From NCBI RefSeq assembly GCF_003574095.1, contig NZ_QWLA01000009.1, forward strand, positions 1-64,000: 64,000 bases of DNA, written 5' to 3'. Made by a program: the position numbers and the translations under genes. The notes below the pieces were generated by a model, which saw only the letters and a program-made list of their open reading frames with translations, was not told the DNA's origin and did no database searches. Origin of the DNA: Calidithermus roseus. GTDB lineage: Bacteria > Deinococcota > Deinococci > Deinococcales > Thermaceae. Position 1 is the first letter of the stretch, and every line of letters starts with the position of its first letter. This document shows positions 23,280-32,178 of this stretch, one piece after another.

Positions 23280-24461
23280 TTGGAAGCGTTGCTCAAAGTT
23301 GCTGTCGCCGGCGCTGCCCTGCACTCCCCCCTAGCGACGCTGGTCCAGAACAACACAACCGAAGTGGTGCTGGAGTCTCCTGCCAACAAGGGTTGGGTGC
23401 TCTACACCGTGCAAAGCGGTGACACCTTGAGCGGGATCGCCAGCCGCTACCGGGTAGACCCCAAGGCCATCATGTGGTCCAGCGGGCTCGAGAGCATCGT
23501 CTTGAAGCCGGGTCAGGAGCTTCGCATCCCCATCACCGGCGGTAAGTCCGACCGCGAGCCCAGGATCCCTCCGGGGGTGCGGGAATATACCGTTCGCAGC
23601 GGCGATACCCTCCAGGGGATCGCCTCGCGTTTTGGTCTCAGCGAGGTGGACCTGATCACCGCCAACCCCTGGATTCCCAGCCTGGACCGGCTGACCCAAG
23701 GGGCCATCCTCCACATCCCGACGGAGCAAAAGGGCCTCCTGGTGCGGCTGAGCAAAGGCCAGACCCTGCTCGACCTCTCCAGCCGCTTTGGCATCTCGCT
23801 GCTCAAGCTGGCCAAGGTCAACGGCATCAGCGACCCTACCGAGGTGGCCGAGGGCGACCTGATCCTGATTCCCGGCATCACCGCTCGCACTACCTACGAC
23901 AACCTCCTCGCCAAGCGCGAAGCCGAGCGCCAGGCCCGCCTGGAAGCCGAGCGCAAAGCCAGGGAAGAAGCCGCCCGCCGGGAAGCTGAGGCCAGGCGCC
24001 AGGCCCAGCGCAGGGCTCAGGCCCAGGTCCGGCGGCAGGCCGCAGCACCCGCTACGGTGCGCCGTTCCAACTTCGTGAGCGAGGGCGGTTACACCTACCC
24101 GGTCAAGAGCTTTGTGATCACTACCTACTTTGGACGCCGGGGAGCTTTCCAGCGCTACCACACCGGTCTGGACATGGCTGCTCCCTTCGGCACCCCCATC
24201 TATGCCGCCCGCAGCGGGCAGGTGGAGGTGGCGGGCTGGAGCACCTGGGGCTACGGCTACCACGTGATCATCGACCACGGCGGCGGGGTGGAGACCCTCT
24301 ATGGCCACATGTCGCGTTTCGTGGTGAGTGCGGGCGAGTGGGTCGAGCAGGGTCAACTCATCGGTTACGTGGGCTCGACGGGCTGGTCTACCGGCCCGCA
24401 CCTGCACTTCGAGGTGCGCGTCGGCGGCACGCCCCGCAACCCGCTGGCCTATCTGCCCTGA
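23280..24461 (+). CDS. LysM-containing M23 (LytM-type) metallopeptidase
   Basis: A 393-residue envelope protein starting at TTG with a GGAGG site eight nucleotides upstream. Two clear LysM domains (about residues 41-87, YTVQSGDTLSGIASRY, and 101-147, YTVRSGDTLQGIASRF) and a third weaker one (about 152-198) are followed by a charged Ala/Arg/Glu linker (about 208-258). A C-terminal M23 domain contains HTGLDMAAPFG, LYGHMSR and HLHFE, all metal and catalytic residues of an active LytM peptidase. It probably cuts peptidoglycan cross-bridges during growth or division, or activates an amidase if mis-assigned. The N-terminus is only weakly hydrophobic, so the export route is unclear. Confidence 0.9.
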   Translation: MEALLKVAVAGAALHSPLATLVQNNTTEVVLESPANKGWVLYTVQSGDTLSGIASRYRVDPKAIMWSSGLESIVLKPGQELRIPITGGKSDREPRIPPGVREYTVRSGDTLQGIASRFGLSEVDLITANPWIPSLDRLTQGAILHIPTEQKGLLVRLSKGQTLLDLSSRFGISLLKLAKVNGISDPTEVAEGDLILIPGITARTTYDNLLAKREAERQARLEAERKAREEAARREAEARRQAQRRAQAQVRRQAAAPATVRRSNFVSEGGYTYPVKSFVITTYFGRRGAFQRYHTGLDMAAPFGTPIYAARSGQVEVAGWSTWGYGYHVIIDHGGGVETLYGHMSRFVVSAGEWVEQGQLIGYVGSTGWSTGPHLHFEVRVGGTPRNPLAYLP

Positions 24462-24478
24462 TCCCTAGCGCATACGTT

Positions 24479-24508
24479 AGCCCAGCCCGATTGGTCTGGG
24501 TTTTTTTA
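24479..24508 (+). terminator. Intrinsic terminator after the M23 peptidase
   Basis: CCCAG (24481-24485) pairs with CTGGG (24496-24500) and is followed by seven T residues. It separates the peptidase from pdxS. Confidence 0.85.
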
Positions 24509-24545
24509 GTGTCCATTGGTGCTTTTGCCAGGCCAAGGAGGAAGC

Positions 24546-24560
24546 TACACTCGTTTTGCT
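24546..24560 (+). promoter_or_regulatory. Leaderless -10 box of pdxS
   Basis: TACACT (24546-24551) lies nine nucleotides before the ATG. A GGAGG nearby is too far upstream to act as ribosome site. TTGCCA further upstream may be the -35. Confidence 0.5.
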
Positions 24561-25442
<882 letters not shown>

Positions 25443-25483
25443 GCACAAAAGGCCAAGCTTAACAAGGGGGCTGGGGGCGATCC

Positions 25484-25574
25484 ACGCGTCCTCGGCCCTC
25501 GACCCTTGACGCCTTGCTGGCGGCGACTTCCATATTGGTATGCCCTGCGGGCCGCGTCATTGGCTCTTGACCTG
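25484..25574. repeat. 7-nt-periodic tracts between pdxS and pdxT
   Basis: Heptamers ACGCGTC, CTCGGCC, CTCGACC, CTTGACG, CCTTGCT (25484-25518), then after an irregular stretch GCGTCAT, TGGCTCT, TGACCTG (25554-25574). They separate two genes that are normally adjacent. Confidence 0.5.
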
Positions 25575-25601
25575 CTTGGAGTGGCGTCCCAGCATTGAGG
25601 T

Positions 25602-26186
25602 GTGAAAGTCGGGGTTCTGGCCTTGCAAGGGGCCTTCAGGGAGCACAAGCAGATGCTCGAGCGGCTGGGGGCCGAGGTGGTGGAGGTGCGCAAGCCCGAG
25701 CACCTCGAGGGCCTCCAGGGGTTGGTGGTGCCGGGGGGTGAGTCCACCACCATCGGTAAATTGGCGCGGGAGTACGGGATTGACGAGGCGGTGCGCCGGC
25801 GGGTAGGGGAGGGGAGCCTGGCGGTGTGGGGCACCTGCGCCGGGGCCATCTGGCTGGCCAAGGAAATTCCCCGCTACCCCGAACAGCCCCGCCTGGGCCT
25901 GATGGACATCTCAGTCGAGCGCAACGCCTTCGGACGCCAGGTGGATAGCTTCGAGGAGGAGTTGCAGGTCAAGGGGCTGGACAGGCCCTTCCACGCGGTT
26001 TTCATCCGCGCACCCGCCATCGTGCGGGTCGGCCCCGACGTCGAGGTGCTGGCCCGTCACGGCGAGGCCATCGTGTTGGTGCGCCAGGGTAAGCTGCTGG
26101 CCTCGAGCTTCCACCCCGAACTCACCGGGGATAGCCGCCTGCATGGCCTGTTCCTCGACATGGCGAGCAATCCTGTTGCGACCTGA
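25602..26186 (+). CDS. pdxT: Pyridoxal 5'-phosphate synthase glutaminase subunit PdxT
   Basis: A 194-residue class I glutaminase that releases ammonia for PdxS. It begins at GTG (MKVGVLALQGAFREHKQML) and shows VVPGGESTTIGKL, the nucleophile elbow WGTCAGAIWLAKE (Cys) and the His/Glu pair in ASSFHPELTGD. Length is normal. Weak GAGG ribosome site. It follows pdxS on the same strand and ends before a strong hairpin. Confidence 0.95.
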   Translation: MKVGVLALQGAFREHKQMLERLGAEVVEVRKPEHLEGLQGLVVPGGESTTIGKLAREYGIDEAVRRRVGEGSLAVWGTCAGAIWLAKEIPRYPEQPRLGLMDISVERNAFGRQVDSFEEELQVKGLDRPFHAVFIRAPAIVRVGPDVEVLARHGEAIVLVRQGKLLASSFHPELTGDSRLHGLFLDMASNPVAT

Positions 26187-26213
26187 CGCGATTCGCTGAC
26201 TCATCAGGCTCAC

Positions 26214-26237
26214 AACCCCACCGCAGACGGTGGGGTT
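26214..26237. terminator. Hairpin between convergent pdxT and cytochrome c genes
   Basis: AACCCCACCG and its exact complement flank a CAGA loop. There is no U tract on either side, so termination is inferred from position only. Confidence 0.5.
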
Positions 26238-26276
26238 CGAGCGTACGAATGTCTTTGGATTGGACGGCTATGCGCT

Positions 26277-26696
26277 TTATTTTTTTGAATCCGGTGTGAG
26301 GAACTGAATTTGCCTGAGCGACTTGGAGTCGAGGTCCTTCGGCCCCGCCGGATAGCCGTTGGCCTGGAGGATGTAGGCGATGAGCTCGAGCACTTGCTTG
26401 CTCTCGAGGCTCCCCGCCCGCCCCAGAGGCATGCGGGTGGCGATGTAGCGGCCCAGTTCTTCGGCGCTGCGCCCACCCCACCTGGCCAGGAAACGGGGAC
26501 CGGCCAGGGGCGGGCCGTAGCGGCCCTCCAGCTTAGGTCCGTGGCAGGCGGCGCACTGCTGGAGGGCCAGACTGCGACCTCGCTGGGCCTGAGCCTGAGA
26601 GTACCAACCGGGGAACACCCCGAAGTGGGCATGCCCGCCGTGGGCGAGGGCCAGGCACAGCCCCAGCAGGGCGAGGGCTAAAGCGATACGCAGCAT
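26277..26696 (-). CDS. Class I c-type cytochrome, exported
   Basis: A 139-residue periplasmic cytochrome. A signal peptide (MLRIALALALLGLCLALAHGG) precedes the haem-binding motif CAACH (about residues 48-52), followed by GPKLEGRYGPPLAGPRFLARWGG and the axial Met in TRMPLGRAGSLE. The topology fits a small soluble electron carrier. It is the second gene of a pair after the TTHB210-like gene (27-bp gap). Redox partner unknown; it does not sit with the ba3 oxidase. Confidence 0.9.
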   Translation of the reverse strand: MLRIALALALLGLCLALAHGGHAHFGVFPGWYSQAQAQRGRSLALQQCAACHGPKLEGRYGPPLAGPRFLARWGGRSAEELGRYIATRMPLGRAGSLESKQVLELIAYILQANGYPAGPKDLDSKSLRQIQFLTPDSKK

Positions 26697-26723
26697 GGCT
26701 TCACCTCGGGGTATTCAGCGCCT

Positions 26724-27536
26724 TCACTCACCCGCTTTGAAGTCGCTGTAGACAAGCTGATAGGCGTTGGCCCTGGCGTCAAAGGTGGCCTTGAAGTGGG
26801 TGGGGTAGAGCGTCTTGCGGCCCACCTTGGCCGGGTGGCTGACCTCGAGGTCGAGGTTCTGCTTCTTGAGCAGGAACTCCCGCGTGATCATGGGCTCGGT
26901 AAAGAGGTACTTGCCCCAGTAGAAGCCCGAGATCAGCGTGTAGTCAAACAGCTCCGGCTTGAGCTGACCCGGCGCGCTGAACTCGCTCAGGGGCAGGCCG
27001 TGGAAGCCCATCAGCGGAACGCAGAACTCGGCGGCGTTGGCTCCGGGAGGCACTGCCGGGGCGTAACCTTTGGGGGTGAGCTCGAGCGCGGGTGGGGTGA
27101 GGTCCTTGCAGTCGATCTTGGCTACCTCGCTTTTGGGGATGCCGAAGAAGTGGAAGTCGAAGTGGGGGGTCAGGTAGCGCTCTGGAGGATGGCCGAACCC
27201 TTCCCACCACAGCTGGAGGTGATCGAGGAAGGTGCTCTTCCTGACGACCTCGGGGAAGTCGAGGATGACCTCGGGACCGAAGTCCGGCCCACCTTCGGTC
27301 TGGGGCTTGTCACCCGGACCGGGCAAAGGGGCCTTTTCGACGGCGCTCATGGGAAGGGTGATGCCGGCCTCGAGCACCCTGCCTTGGCTGTCCAGCCTGG
27401 CCCAGCTCGAGACCTTGGCTCCAAAGAGCATGGCTTCCTGCCCGGCCACGACCCTGCCCTGGCCCTGCGCCAGCACGGCCAGTGCGCCCAGGCTAAGCGC
27501 CACCGCTGCAATAGCTGCCCAAATGCTTTTGCTCAT
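26724..27536 (-). CDS. TTHB210/DUF5602-like exported protein
   Basis: A 270-residue protein with a signal peptide (MSKSIWAAIAAVALSLGALAVLAQGQG). The conserved core has the hydrophobic/acidic blocks HFDFHFFGIPKSEV, a DCKDL segment and a late FCVPLMGFHG. I recall this pattern from DUF5602, whose T. thermophilus member TTHB210 is a sigma-E-controlled protein of unknown role; the match is from memory and not certain. Two cysteines at about residues 143 and 168 could form a disulfide. It has a strong GGAGGAGATCAAG ribosome site and is divergent from the Rieske oxygenase. Confidence 0.6.
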   Translation of the reverse strand: MSKSIWAAIAAVALSLGALAVLAQGQGRVVAGQEAMLFGAKVSSWARLDSQGRVLEAGITLPMSAVEKAPLPGPGDKPQTEGGPDFGPEVILDFPEVVRKSTFLDHLQLWWEGFGHPPERYLTPHFDFHFFGIPKSEVAKIDCKDLTPPALELTPKGYAPAVPPGANAAEFCVPLMGFHGLPLSEFSAPGQLKPELFDYTLISGFYWGKYLFTEPMITREFLLKKQNLDLEVSHPAKVGRKTLYPTHFKATFDARANAYQLVYSDFKAGE

Positions 27537-27642
27537 ATCTTGATCTCCTCCGCAACCTCGAACCTCATCTGTGGCTGCGGAAGCAAGGGTACACGCTGGG
27601 GCGTTATAAAGCCGTTATAGCCCACGACCACCCTCCTGGCGG

Positions 27643-27655
27643 TACACTCTGGGCT
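27643..27655 (+). promoter_or_regulatory. Leaderless -10 box of the Rieske oxygenase
   Basis: TACACT (27643-27648) is seven nucleotides before the ATG, and no Shine-Dalgarno is visible. Confidence 0.45.
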
Positions 27656-28756
27656 ATGAAACCCAAGCTCGACGTCCATGCCGATATCTCCGAAGCCTCG
27701 ACCCTGCCTGCGGCTTTCTACAAGAGCGCGGAGTTCTACGAGCAGAGCAAAGAGAAGGTCTTCGCCCGTAGTTGGCAGTGGGTGGGCGACACCGACGAAC
27801 TCAAGGCGCCCGGCACCGTCAAGCCGCTGACGCTGCTCGAGGGCTGCCTGGACGAGCCCATCGTGATCACCCGCGACTACGACGACCGGCTGCACGTGCT
27901 GTCCAACGTCTGCACCCACCGGGGCATGCTGGTAGCCGAGAGCGGCGGGCAGAACGCCCGTTACCTGCGCTGCCGCTACCACGGCCGGCGCTTCGGCATG
28001 GACGGCTGTTTCCAGGCCATGCCTGAGTTCGAGGGGGTGCGGAACTTCCCCAGCGAAAAGGACGACCTGCCCACGATCCCCTTTGCCCTGTGGGGCCAGG
28101 ACAAATGGCTGTTCGTCTCCCTCGAGCCCCTCTTGCCGCTGGATCAGCTGCTAAAACCCGTCCAGGAGCGGGTGGGCTGGATGCCCTTCAACCAGTTCTA
28201 CTTCGATCCCAGCCGTGCCCGCGACTACCTGGTGCGGGCCAACTGGGCGCTGTACTGCGACAACTACCTCGAGGGCTTTCACATCCCCTACATCCACGCC
28301 TCGCTGGGGGCTGCCATTGACTACGGCAGCTACAGCTCCGAGATCTACGAGTGGTGCAACCTGCAACTGGGGGTGGCCAGCAGCGGGGAGGGCTGCTTCG
28401 ACTTGCCCAAGGACTCCCCTGACTACGGCAAGCGCATCGCGGCTTACTACTACTGGGTCTTTCCCAACCTCATGCTCAATTTCTACCCCTGGGGGCTTTC
28501 GATCAACGTCGTGCGGCCCCTGGGCCCCGAGCTGACCAAAGTTTCCTTCCTGCCCTACGTCTGGGACGCTTCGCGGCTCGAGCAGGGCGCCGGTGCGGCC
28601 TTAGACCGGGTCGAGCGGGAGGACGAGGTGGTGGTGGAGGCTGTGCAGAAAGGGGTGAAGTCGCGCTTCTATGATCGGGGCCGCTTCAGCGTCAAGCGCG
28701 AGCAGGGGGTCCACCACTTCCACCGCCTGCTGGCGCGGGTTCTGGGGGAGGGCTGA
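27656..28756 (+). CDS. Rieske non-haem iron oxygenase, alpha subunit
   Basis: A 366-residue ring-hydroxylating or demethylating oxygenase. The N-terminal Rieske domain has Cys86-x-His88 and Cys106-x2-His109 (NVCTHRG, LRCRYHG), binding [2Fe-2S]. The C-terminal catalytic domain has DNYLEGFHIPYIH with the Asp/His/His mononuclear iron site. Such enzymes hydroxylate aromatics or oxidise quaternary amines and need a reductase, which is not adjacent. Resemblance to the choline/carnitine mono-oxygenase group is suspected but not certain. Its neighbours downstream are an amino-acid ABC transporter, which might import a substrate. Confidence 0.88.
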   Translation: MKPKLDVHADISEASTLPAAFYKSAEFYEQSKEKVFARSWQWVGDTDELKAPGTVKPLTLLEGCLDEPIVITRDYDDRLHVLSNVCTHRGMLVAESGGQNARYLRCRYHGRRFGMDGCFQAMPEFEGVRNFPSEKDDLPTIPFALWGQDKWLFVSLEPLLPLDQLLKPVQERVGWMPFNQFYFDPSRARDYLVRANWALYCDNYLEGFHIPYIHASLGAAIDYGSYSSEIYEWCNLQLGVASSGEGCFDLPKDSPDYGKRIAAYYYWVFPNLMLNFYPWGLSINVVRPLGPELTKVSFLPYVWDASRLEQGAGAALDRVEREDEVVVEAVQKGVKSRFYDRGRFSVKREQGVHHFHRLLARVLGEG

Positions 28757-28770
28757 GCGCACGCTCTTGC

Positions 28771-28799
28771 TTGACGCTGCCCTGAAGCTTCGGTATTGT
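28771..28799 (+). promoter_or_regulatory. Promoter of the amino-acid ABC transporter operon
   Basis: TTGACG (28771-28776), a 17-bp spacer and TATTGT (28794-28799). A GGAGG ribosome site precedes the ATG at 28829. Confidence 0.75.
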
Positions 28800-28828
28800 G
28801 GCGGCGAGTTCTGACATGGAGGAAACCT

Positions 28829-29683
28829 ATGGCTAAACGCTGGTACGCGCTTGTAGGCATGGTGGCGGTGGGGGCTATGGCCCTCTTGGGGGTGCAGGCC
28901 CAGACTACCGCCAAGATCGGCGATTGCGAGCTTTACGGCAAGAAGGGAGAGTTCCCCATCAGGCCGGTAACCCCCGGCGTCCTCACCGTGCAGACCAACC
29001 TGCCGGCTCCGGGTTGGTGGAACGGCGACACCCCCGAGACCATCAAGAGCGGCTACGAGTACTGCCTGGCGGCCAACATTGCCCACCGGGCCGGGCTGAG
29101 CCAGGTCAAGATCGTCAACGTCTCCTTCGACGCGCTGGTGGCCGGCCAGACCCGGGCCTTCGACCTGGCCCTCTCGCAGGTCACCATCACCCCCGAGCGG
29201 GCCAAGGTGGTCGACTTCTCGCCCCCTTACTTCTCCTCCGACCAGGGCCTGCTGGTGCGCAAGGGCACCAAGGTGGACTCGAGCAACATCAAGACCCTGC
29301 GCATCGGCGTGCAGCAGGGCACCACCGCGGTGGACTTCGTGAAGAACGTGCTCAAGGTGCCCGCCGCCAACGTGCGGGTCTTCCCCGACACGCCCAACAT
29401 GTTCACCGCCCTCCAGGCCCGCCAGGTGGACGTGGTGATGCTGGACACCGCCATCGTGCTGGTGCAGGCCCGGCAGTCCAACGGGGCGCTCGAGGTGGTC
29501 GGGCAGTACAAGACCGGCGAGGAGTACGGAGCCATCTACCCCAAGAACTCGCCCAACAAGGCCAACCTGGACCGCATCTTCAAGGCCCTGGAGGCCGAGG
29601 GGGTCTTCAAGAAGCTCTCCCAGGCCTATCTCTCCAAGGAGTTCGGTGGCGATCCCAGCGCCATCCCTTACCTCAAGCCCTGA
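28829..29683 (+). CDS. Amino-acid ABC transporter substrate-binding protein
   Basis: A 284-residue family 3 periplasmic binding protein. A signal peptide (MAKRWYALVGMVAVGAMALLGVQAQ) is followed by the typical FDLALSQVTITPERAKVVDFSPPYF signature and by LRIGVQQGTTAVDFV and VDVVMLDTAIVL. It lacks a lipobox cysteine, so it is expected to be soluble. The start was chosen from a GGAGG site seven nucleotides upstream. It heads a binding-protein/permease/ATPase operon; polar amino-acid uptake is likely but the precise ligand is not visible. Confidence 0.9.
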   Translation: MAKRWYALVGMVAVGAMALLGVQAQTTAKIGDCELYGKKGEFPIRPVTPGVLTVQTNLPAPGWWNGDTPETIKSGYEYCLAANIAHRAGLSQVKIVNVSFDALVAGQTRAFDLALSQVTITPERAKVVDFSPPYFSSDQGLLVRKGTKVDSSNIKTLRIGVQQGTTAVDFVKNVLKVPAANVRVFPDTPNMFTALQARQVDVVMLDTAIVLVQARQSNGALEVVGQYKTGEEYGAIYPKNSPNKANLDRIFKALEAEGVFKKLSQAYLSKEFGGDPSAIPYLKP

Positions 29684-29700
29684 GTCCTGAGCCGTGAACC
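29680..29700. repeat. Short heptad tract at the SBP-permease junction
   Basis: Three in-phase heptamers, CTGAGTC, CTGAGCC and GTGAACC, cover the stop codon of the binding protein and the GTG start of the permease. Confidence 0.3.
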
Positions 29701-30791
29701 CAATCGATCCGAAGCAGGGGCGCTCGAGCGCCCCTTCAATTCCAAAAGACCCAACCTCCCTGGTCCTGTGGGCCCTGGCAGTGTGTGCCCTCGTGGTCTT
29801 GCTGGCCTGGAGCGTGCTGCTGAACCTGTACCGAATCCTCGAGCGCAACCACCTGGCCGGCGTGGGGGTTGAGGTGCTGCTGGTGCTGGTGGGGCTACTG
29901 CCGCTGCTGCTGCTGGTGCCGGTGTGGCGGGGTTTGCGCAATGCGGGCCAGGCCCGCGCCGCGCTGGCGGTGAAAGACCTCATCACCACCCGCGTAAAGG
30001 CCACCGAAGCCCGTGAGTGGGCCCAGTACGCCATCGGCTACGGGGCGGCGGTGTTGTTGGTGTTCCTGAGCGTCCAGTTCTTGTTGGCCAACGATGGGGC
30101 GGTGGGCTCGACCTTCTTCCGCCTCGAGCTCATCCGCGACTCCTTCGGACTGGTGCTAGGGGCTTTTTGGAAGAACGTCTGGATGTTCTGTGTGGCCGAG
30201 GTGCTGATCCTGGTTTGGGGCCTCGTCATCGCGGTGGCCCGCATGATTCCAGGCCGGGCCGGGCAGCCCATCCGCTTCCTGGCGACGGTCTACACCGATG
30301 CTTTTAGGGGGCTGCCCACCATCATCAGCATCTACCTCATCGCCCTGGGGTTGCCGCTGGCCAACGTGCCCGTCGTGCGCGACTGGCGTCCGGAGTGGCT
30401 GGCGATCCTGGCGCTGACCATGAGCTACGGAGCCTACGTGGCCGAGGTCTACCGCGCGGGCCTGGACAGCATCCACCCCAGCCAGTGGTCGGCGGCGCGC
30501 AGTCTGGGCCTGAGCTTCTCCCAGACCCTGCGCTTCGTGATCATCCCCCAGGCGGTGCGGCGCATCATCCCACCCCTCCTCAACGACTTCATCGCCCTGC
30601 AGAAGGATACCGCGCTGGTCAACGTGGTGGGGGTCATCGACGGCTTCAACCAGGCCAAGATCATCGCCTCTAACAAGTTCAACCTCTCCGCCGTGACCAC
30701 GGTGGCCATCCTGTTCATGATCATCACCATCCCCCAGACCCGCCTCGTCGACCGCCTCCTCGAGCAGGAAAAGCGGCGCACCAGGGGCTGA
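29694..30791 (+). CDS. Amino-acid ABC transporter permease, long form
   Basis: A 365-residue HisM/GlnP-type permease with about eight hydrophobic segments. The C-terminal half is the conserved transport domain (RGLPTIISIYLIALGLPLANVP, LTMSYGAYVAEVYRAGLDSIHPSQWSAARSLGLSFSQTLRFVIIPQAVRRIIPPLLNDFIALQKDTALV), including the EAA coupling loop. The N-terminal 120 residues carry extra helices, as in the longer AapQ/AapM-type permeases. Only one permease gene is present, so a homodimer is likely. GTG start, 10 bp after the binding-protein stop. Confidence 0.9.
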   Translation: MNPIDPKQGRSSAPSIPKDPTSLVLWALAVCALVVLLAWSVLLNLYRILERNHLAGVGVEVLLVLVGLLPLLLLVPVWRGLRNAGQARAALAVKDLITTRVKATEAREWAQYAIGYGAAVLLVFLSVQFLLANDGAVGSTFFRLELIRDSFGLVLGAFWKNVWMFCVAEVLILVWGLVIAVARMIPGRAGQPIRFLATVYTDAFRGLPTIISIYLIALGLPLANVPVVRDWRPEWLAILALTMSYGAYVAEVYRAGLDSIHPSQWSAARSLGLSFSQTLRFVIIPQAVRRIIPPLLNDFIALQKDTALVNVVGVIDGFNQAKIIASNKFNLSAVTTVAILFMIITIPQTRLVDRLLEQEKRRTRG

Positions 30792-30809
30792 GCACCGAGG
30801 GACAAACAC

Positions 30810-31553
30810 ATGAGCTTTCTGGAAATTCGCGACGTACACAAGCGCTATGGCGAACTCGAGGTGCTCAAGGGCATCAACCTCAAAGTCGAGCAGCACCAGG
30901 TGGTGTGCCTGATCGGAGCCTCGGGCTGCGGTAAGAGCACCCTGCTGCGCTGCATCAACGGCCTCGAGGCCATCAGCGGCGGGGAGATTCGGCTCGAGGG
31001 CGACCGCATCACCGGCCCCGGCGTGGACCTCGACCGCCTGCGGCGCAAGGTGGGGATTGTCTTCCAGAGCTTCAACCTCTTCCCCCACATGACCGTACTG
31101 CAAAACGTCACCCTAGCTCCCATCCAGGTGCTGGGGATACCTCGCGCCGAAGCCGAGGCCAGGGCCATGGAACTCCTGAGGCGCATCGGGCTCGAGGCCA
31201 AGGCCAAGGCCTACCCCGACCAGCTCTCCGGCGGGCAGCAGCAGCGCGTGGCCATCGCGCGGGCACTGGCCATGGACCCCCAGCTTTTGCTCCTCGACGA
31301 GATCACCTCGGCCCTGGACCCTGAGCTGGTCTCGGAGGTGCTGAACCTGCTGCGGGAGCTGGCCGCCGAAGGCATGACCATGCTGCTGGCTACCCACGAG
31401 ATGAGCTTCGCCCGCGAGGTCGCCAGCAAGGTCTGCTTCCTCTACCAGGGCGTCGTTCACGAGGAGGGCCCCCCCGAGCAGATCTTCGGCGATCCCCAGC
31501 AAGAGCGCACCCGCGCCTTCTTGAGCAAGATCATCGAGGCGGGGCGTCTATGA
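30810..31553 (+). CDS. Amino-acid ABC transporter ATP-binding protein
   Basis: A 247-residue ABC ATPase of the GlnQ/HisP group. Walker A GASGCGKSTLL (about residue 37), Q-loop FQSFNLFPHMTV, signature LSGGQQQRVAIARAL, Walker B LLLLDEITSALDPEL and the H-loop His in ATHEMSF are all present. It powers the binding-protein/permease pair upstream, 18 bp away. The last residues AFLSKIIEAGRL are the family's usual C-terminus. Confidence 0.94.
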   Translation: MSFLEIRDVHKRYGELEVLKGINLKVEQHQVVCLIGASGCGKSTLLRCINGLEAISGGEIRLEGDRITGPGVDLDRLRRKVGIVFQSFNLFPHMTVLQNVTLAPIQVLGIPRAEAEARAMELLRRIGLEAKAKAYPDQLSGGQQQRVAIARALAMDPQLLLLDEITSALDPELVSEVLNLLRELAAEGMTMLLATHEMSFAREVASKVCFLYQGVVHEEGPPEQIFGDPQQERTRAFLSKIIEAGRL

Positions 31554-31706
31554 CGTGGTAGGGAGAGTTGGGCGCGCCATCGCTCCTGCAACTCGGCGTG
31601 CTGCGTGAGGTGCTGGGGGCGGGCCTCGAGCAGGGGCATTCGTCTTGTGGAAAAGTGACCGGGGAGGGGGTAAGGTAAGGGCGCACGACGCTCTGAGGAG
31701 GTCGTT

Positions 31707-32162
31707 ATGGGCGCGGCCTTGGCCCGCTGGGAGCACTTTCACCACCAGGCTGACATCGGGGTGCGGGGGAGGGGTGCTACCTTGGCGGAGGCCTTCGAGC
31801 AGACCGCCTTAGCGCTTACAGCGGTCATCACCGATCCAGATAAGGTGCGGCCCCTCCAGGCGGTGGAGGTCACCTGCGAGGCAAGGGATCTCGAGCTGCT
31901 GCTGGTGGAGTGGCTGAACCGGCTGGTGTACGAGATGTCCACCCGCAGGATGCTCTTCAGCCGTTTCGTGGTGCAGCTGCAACCTGCGGAAGCCGAGCCT
32001 CCGGGGGGCAGCTACAGCCTGCGGGCCACGGCCTGGGGGGAGCCGGTGGACGTGGCCCGGCACCAGCCGGCGGTGGAGGTCAAGGGTGCGACCTACAGCG
32101 AGCTCGAGGTGGCCTTCGACCCCAGCGGGGTGTGGTTGGCCCAGTGCGTGGTGGACGTGTGA
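31707..32162 (+). CDS. Archease, RtcB cofactor
   Basis: A 151-residue archease. The diagnostic metal-binding start [16 protein letters not shown], the middle [21 protein letters not shown] and the end [11 protein letters not shown] fit the family. Archease accelerates guanylylation of the RNA ligase RtcB and broadens its NTP use. It ends 16 bp before rtcB, so the two form an RNA-ligation operon. A GAGGAGG ribosome site precedes the ATG. The 153-bp gap upstream of it contains no other gene. Confidence 0.92.
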   Translation: MGAALARWEHFHHQADIGVRGRGATLAEAFEQTALALTAVITDPDKVRPLQAVEVTCEARDLELLLVEWLNRLVYEMSTRRMLFSRFVVQLQPAEAEPPGGSYSLRATAWGEPVDVARHQPAVEVKGATYSELEVAFDPSGVWLAQCVVDV

Positions 32163-32178
32163 AGTGGGGTGGTGGGGG

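Noticed and set aside
26214-26237. CRISPR-like repeat
   Set aside because: Single hairpin only, with no repeated copies or spacers.
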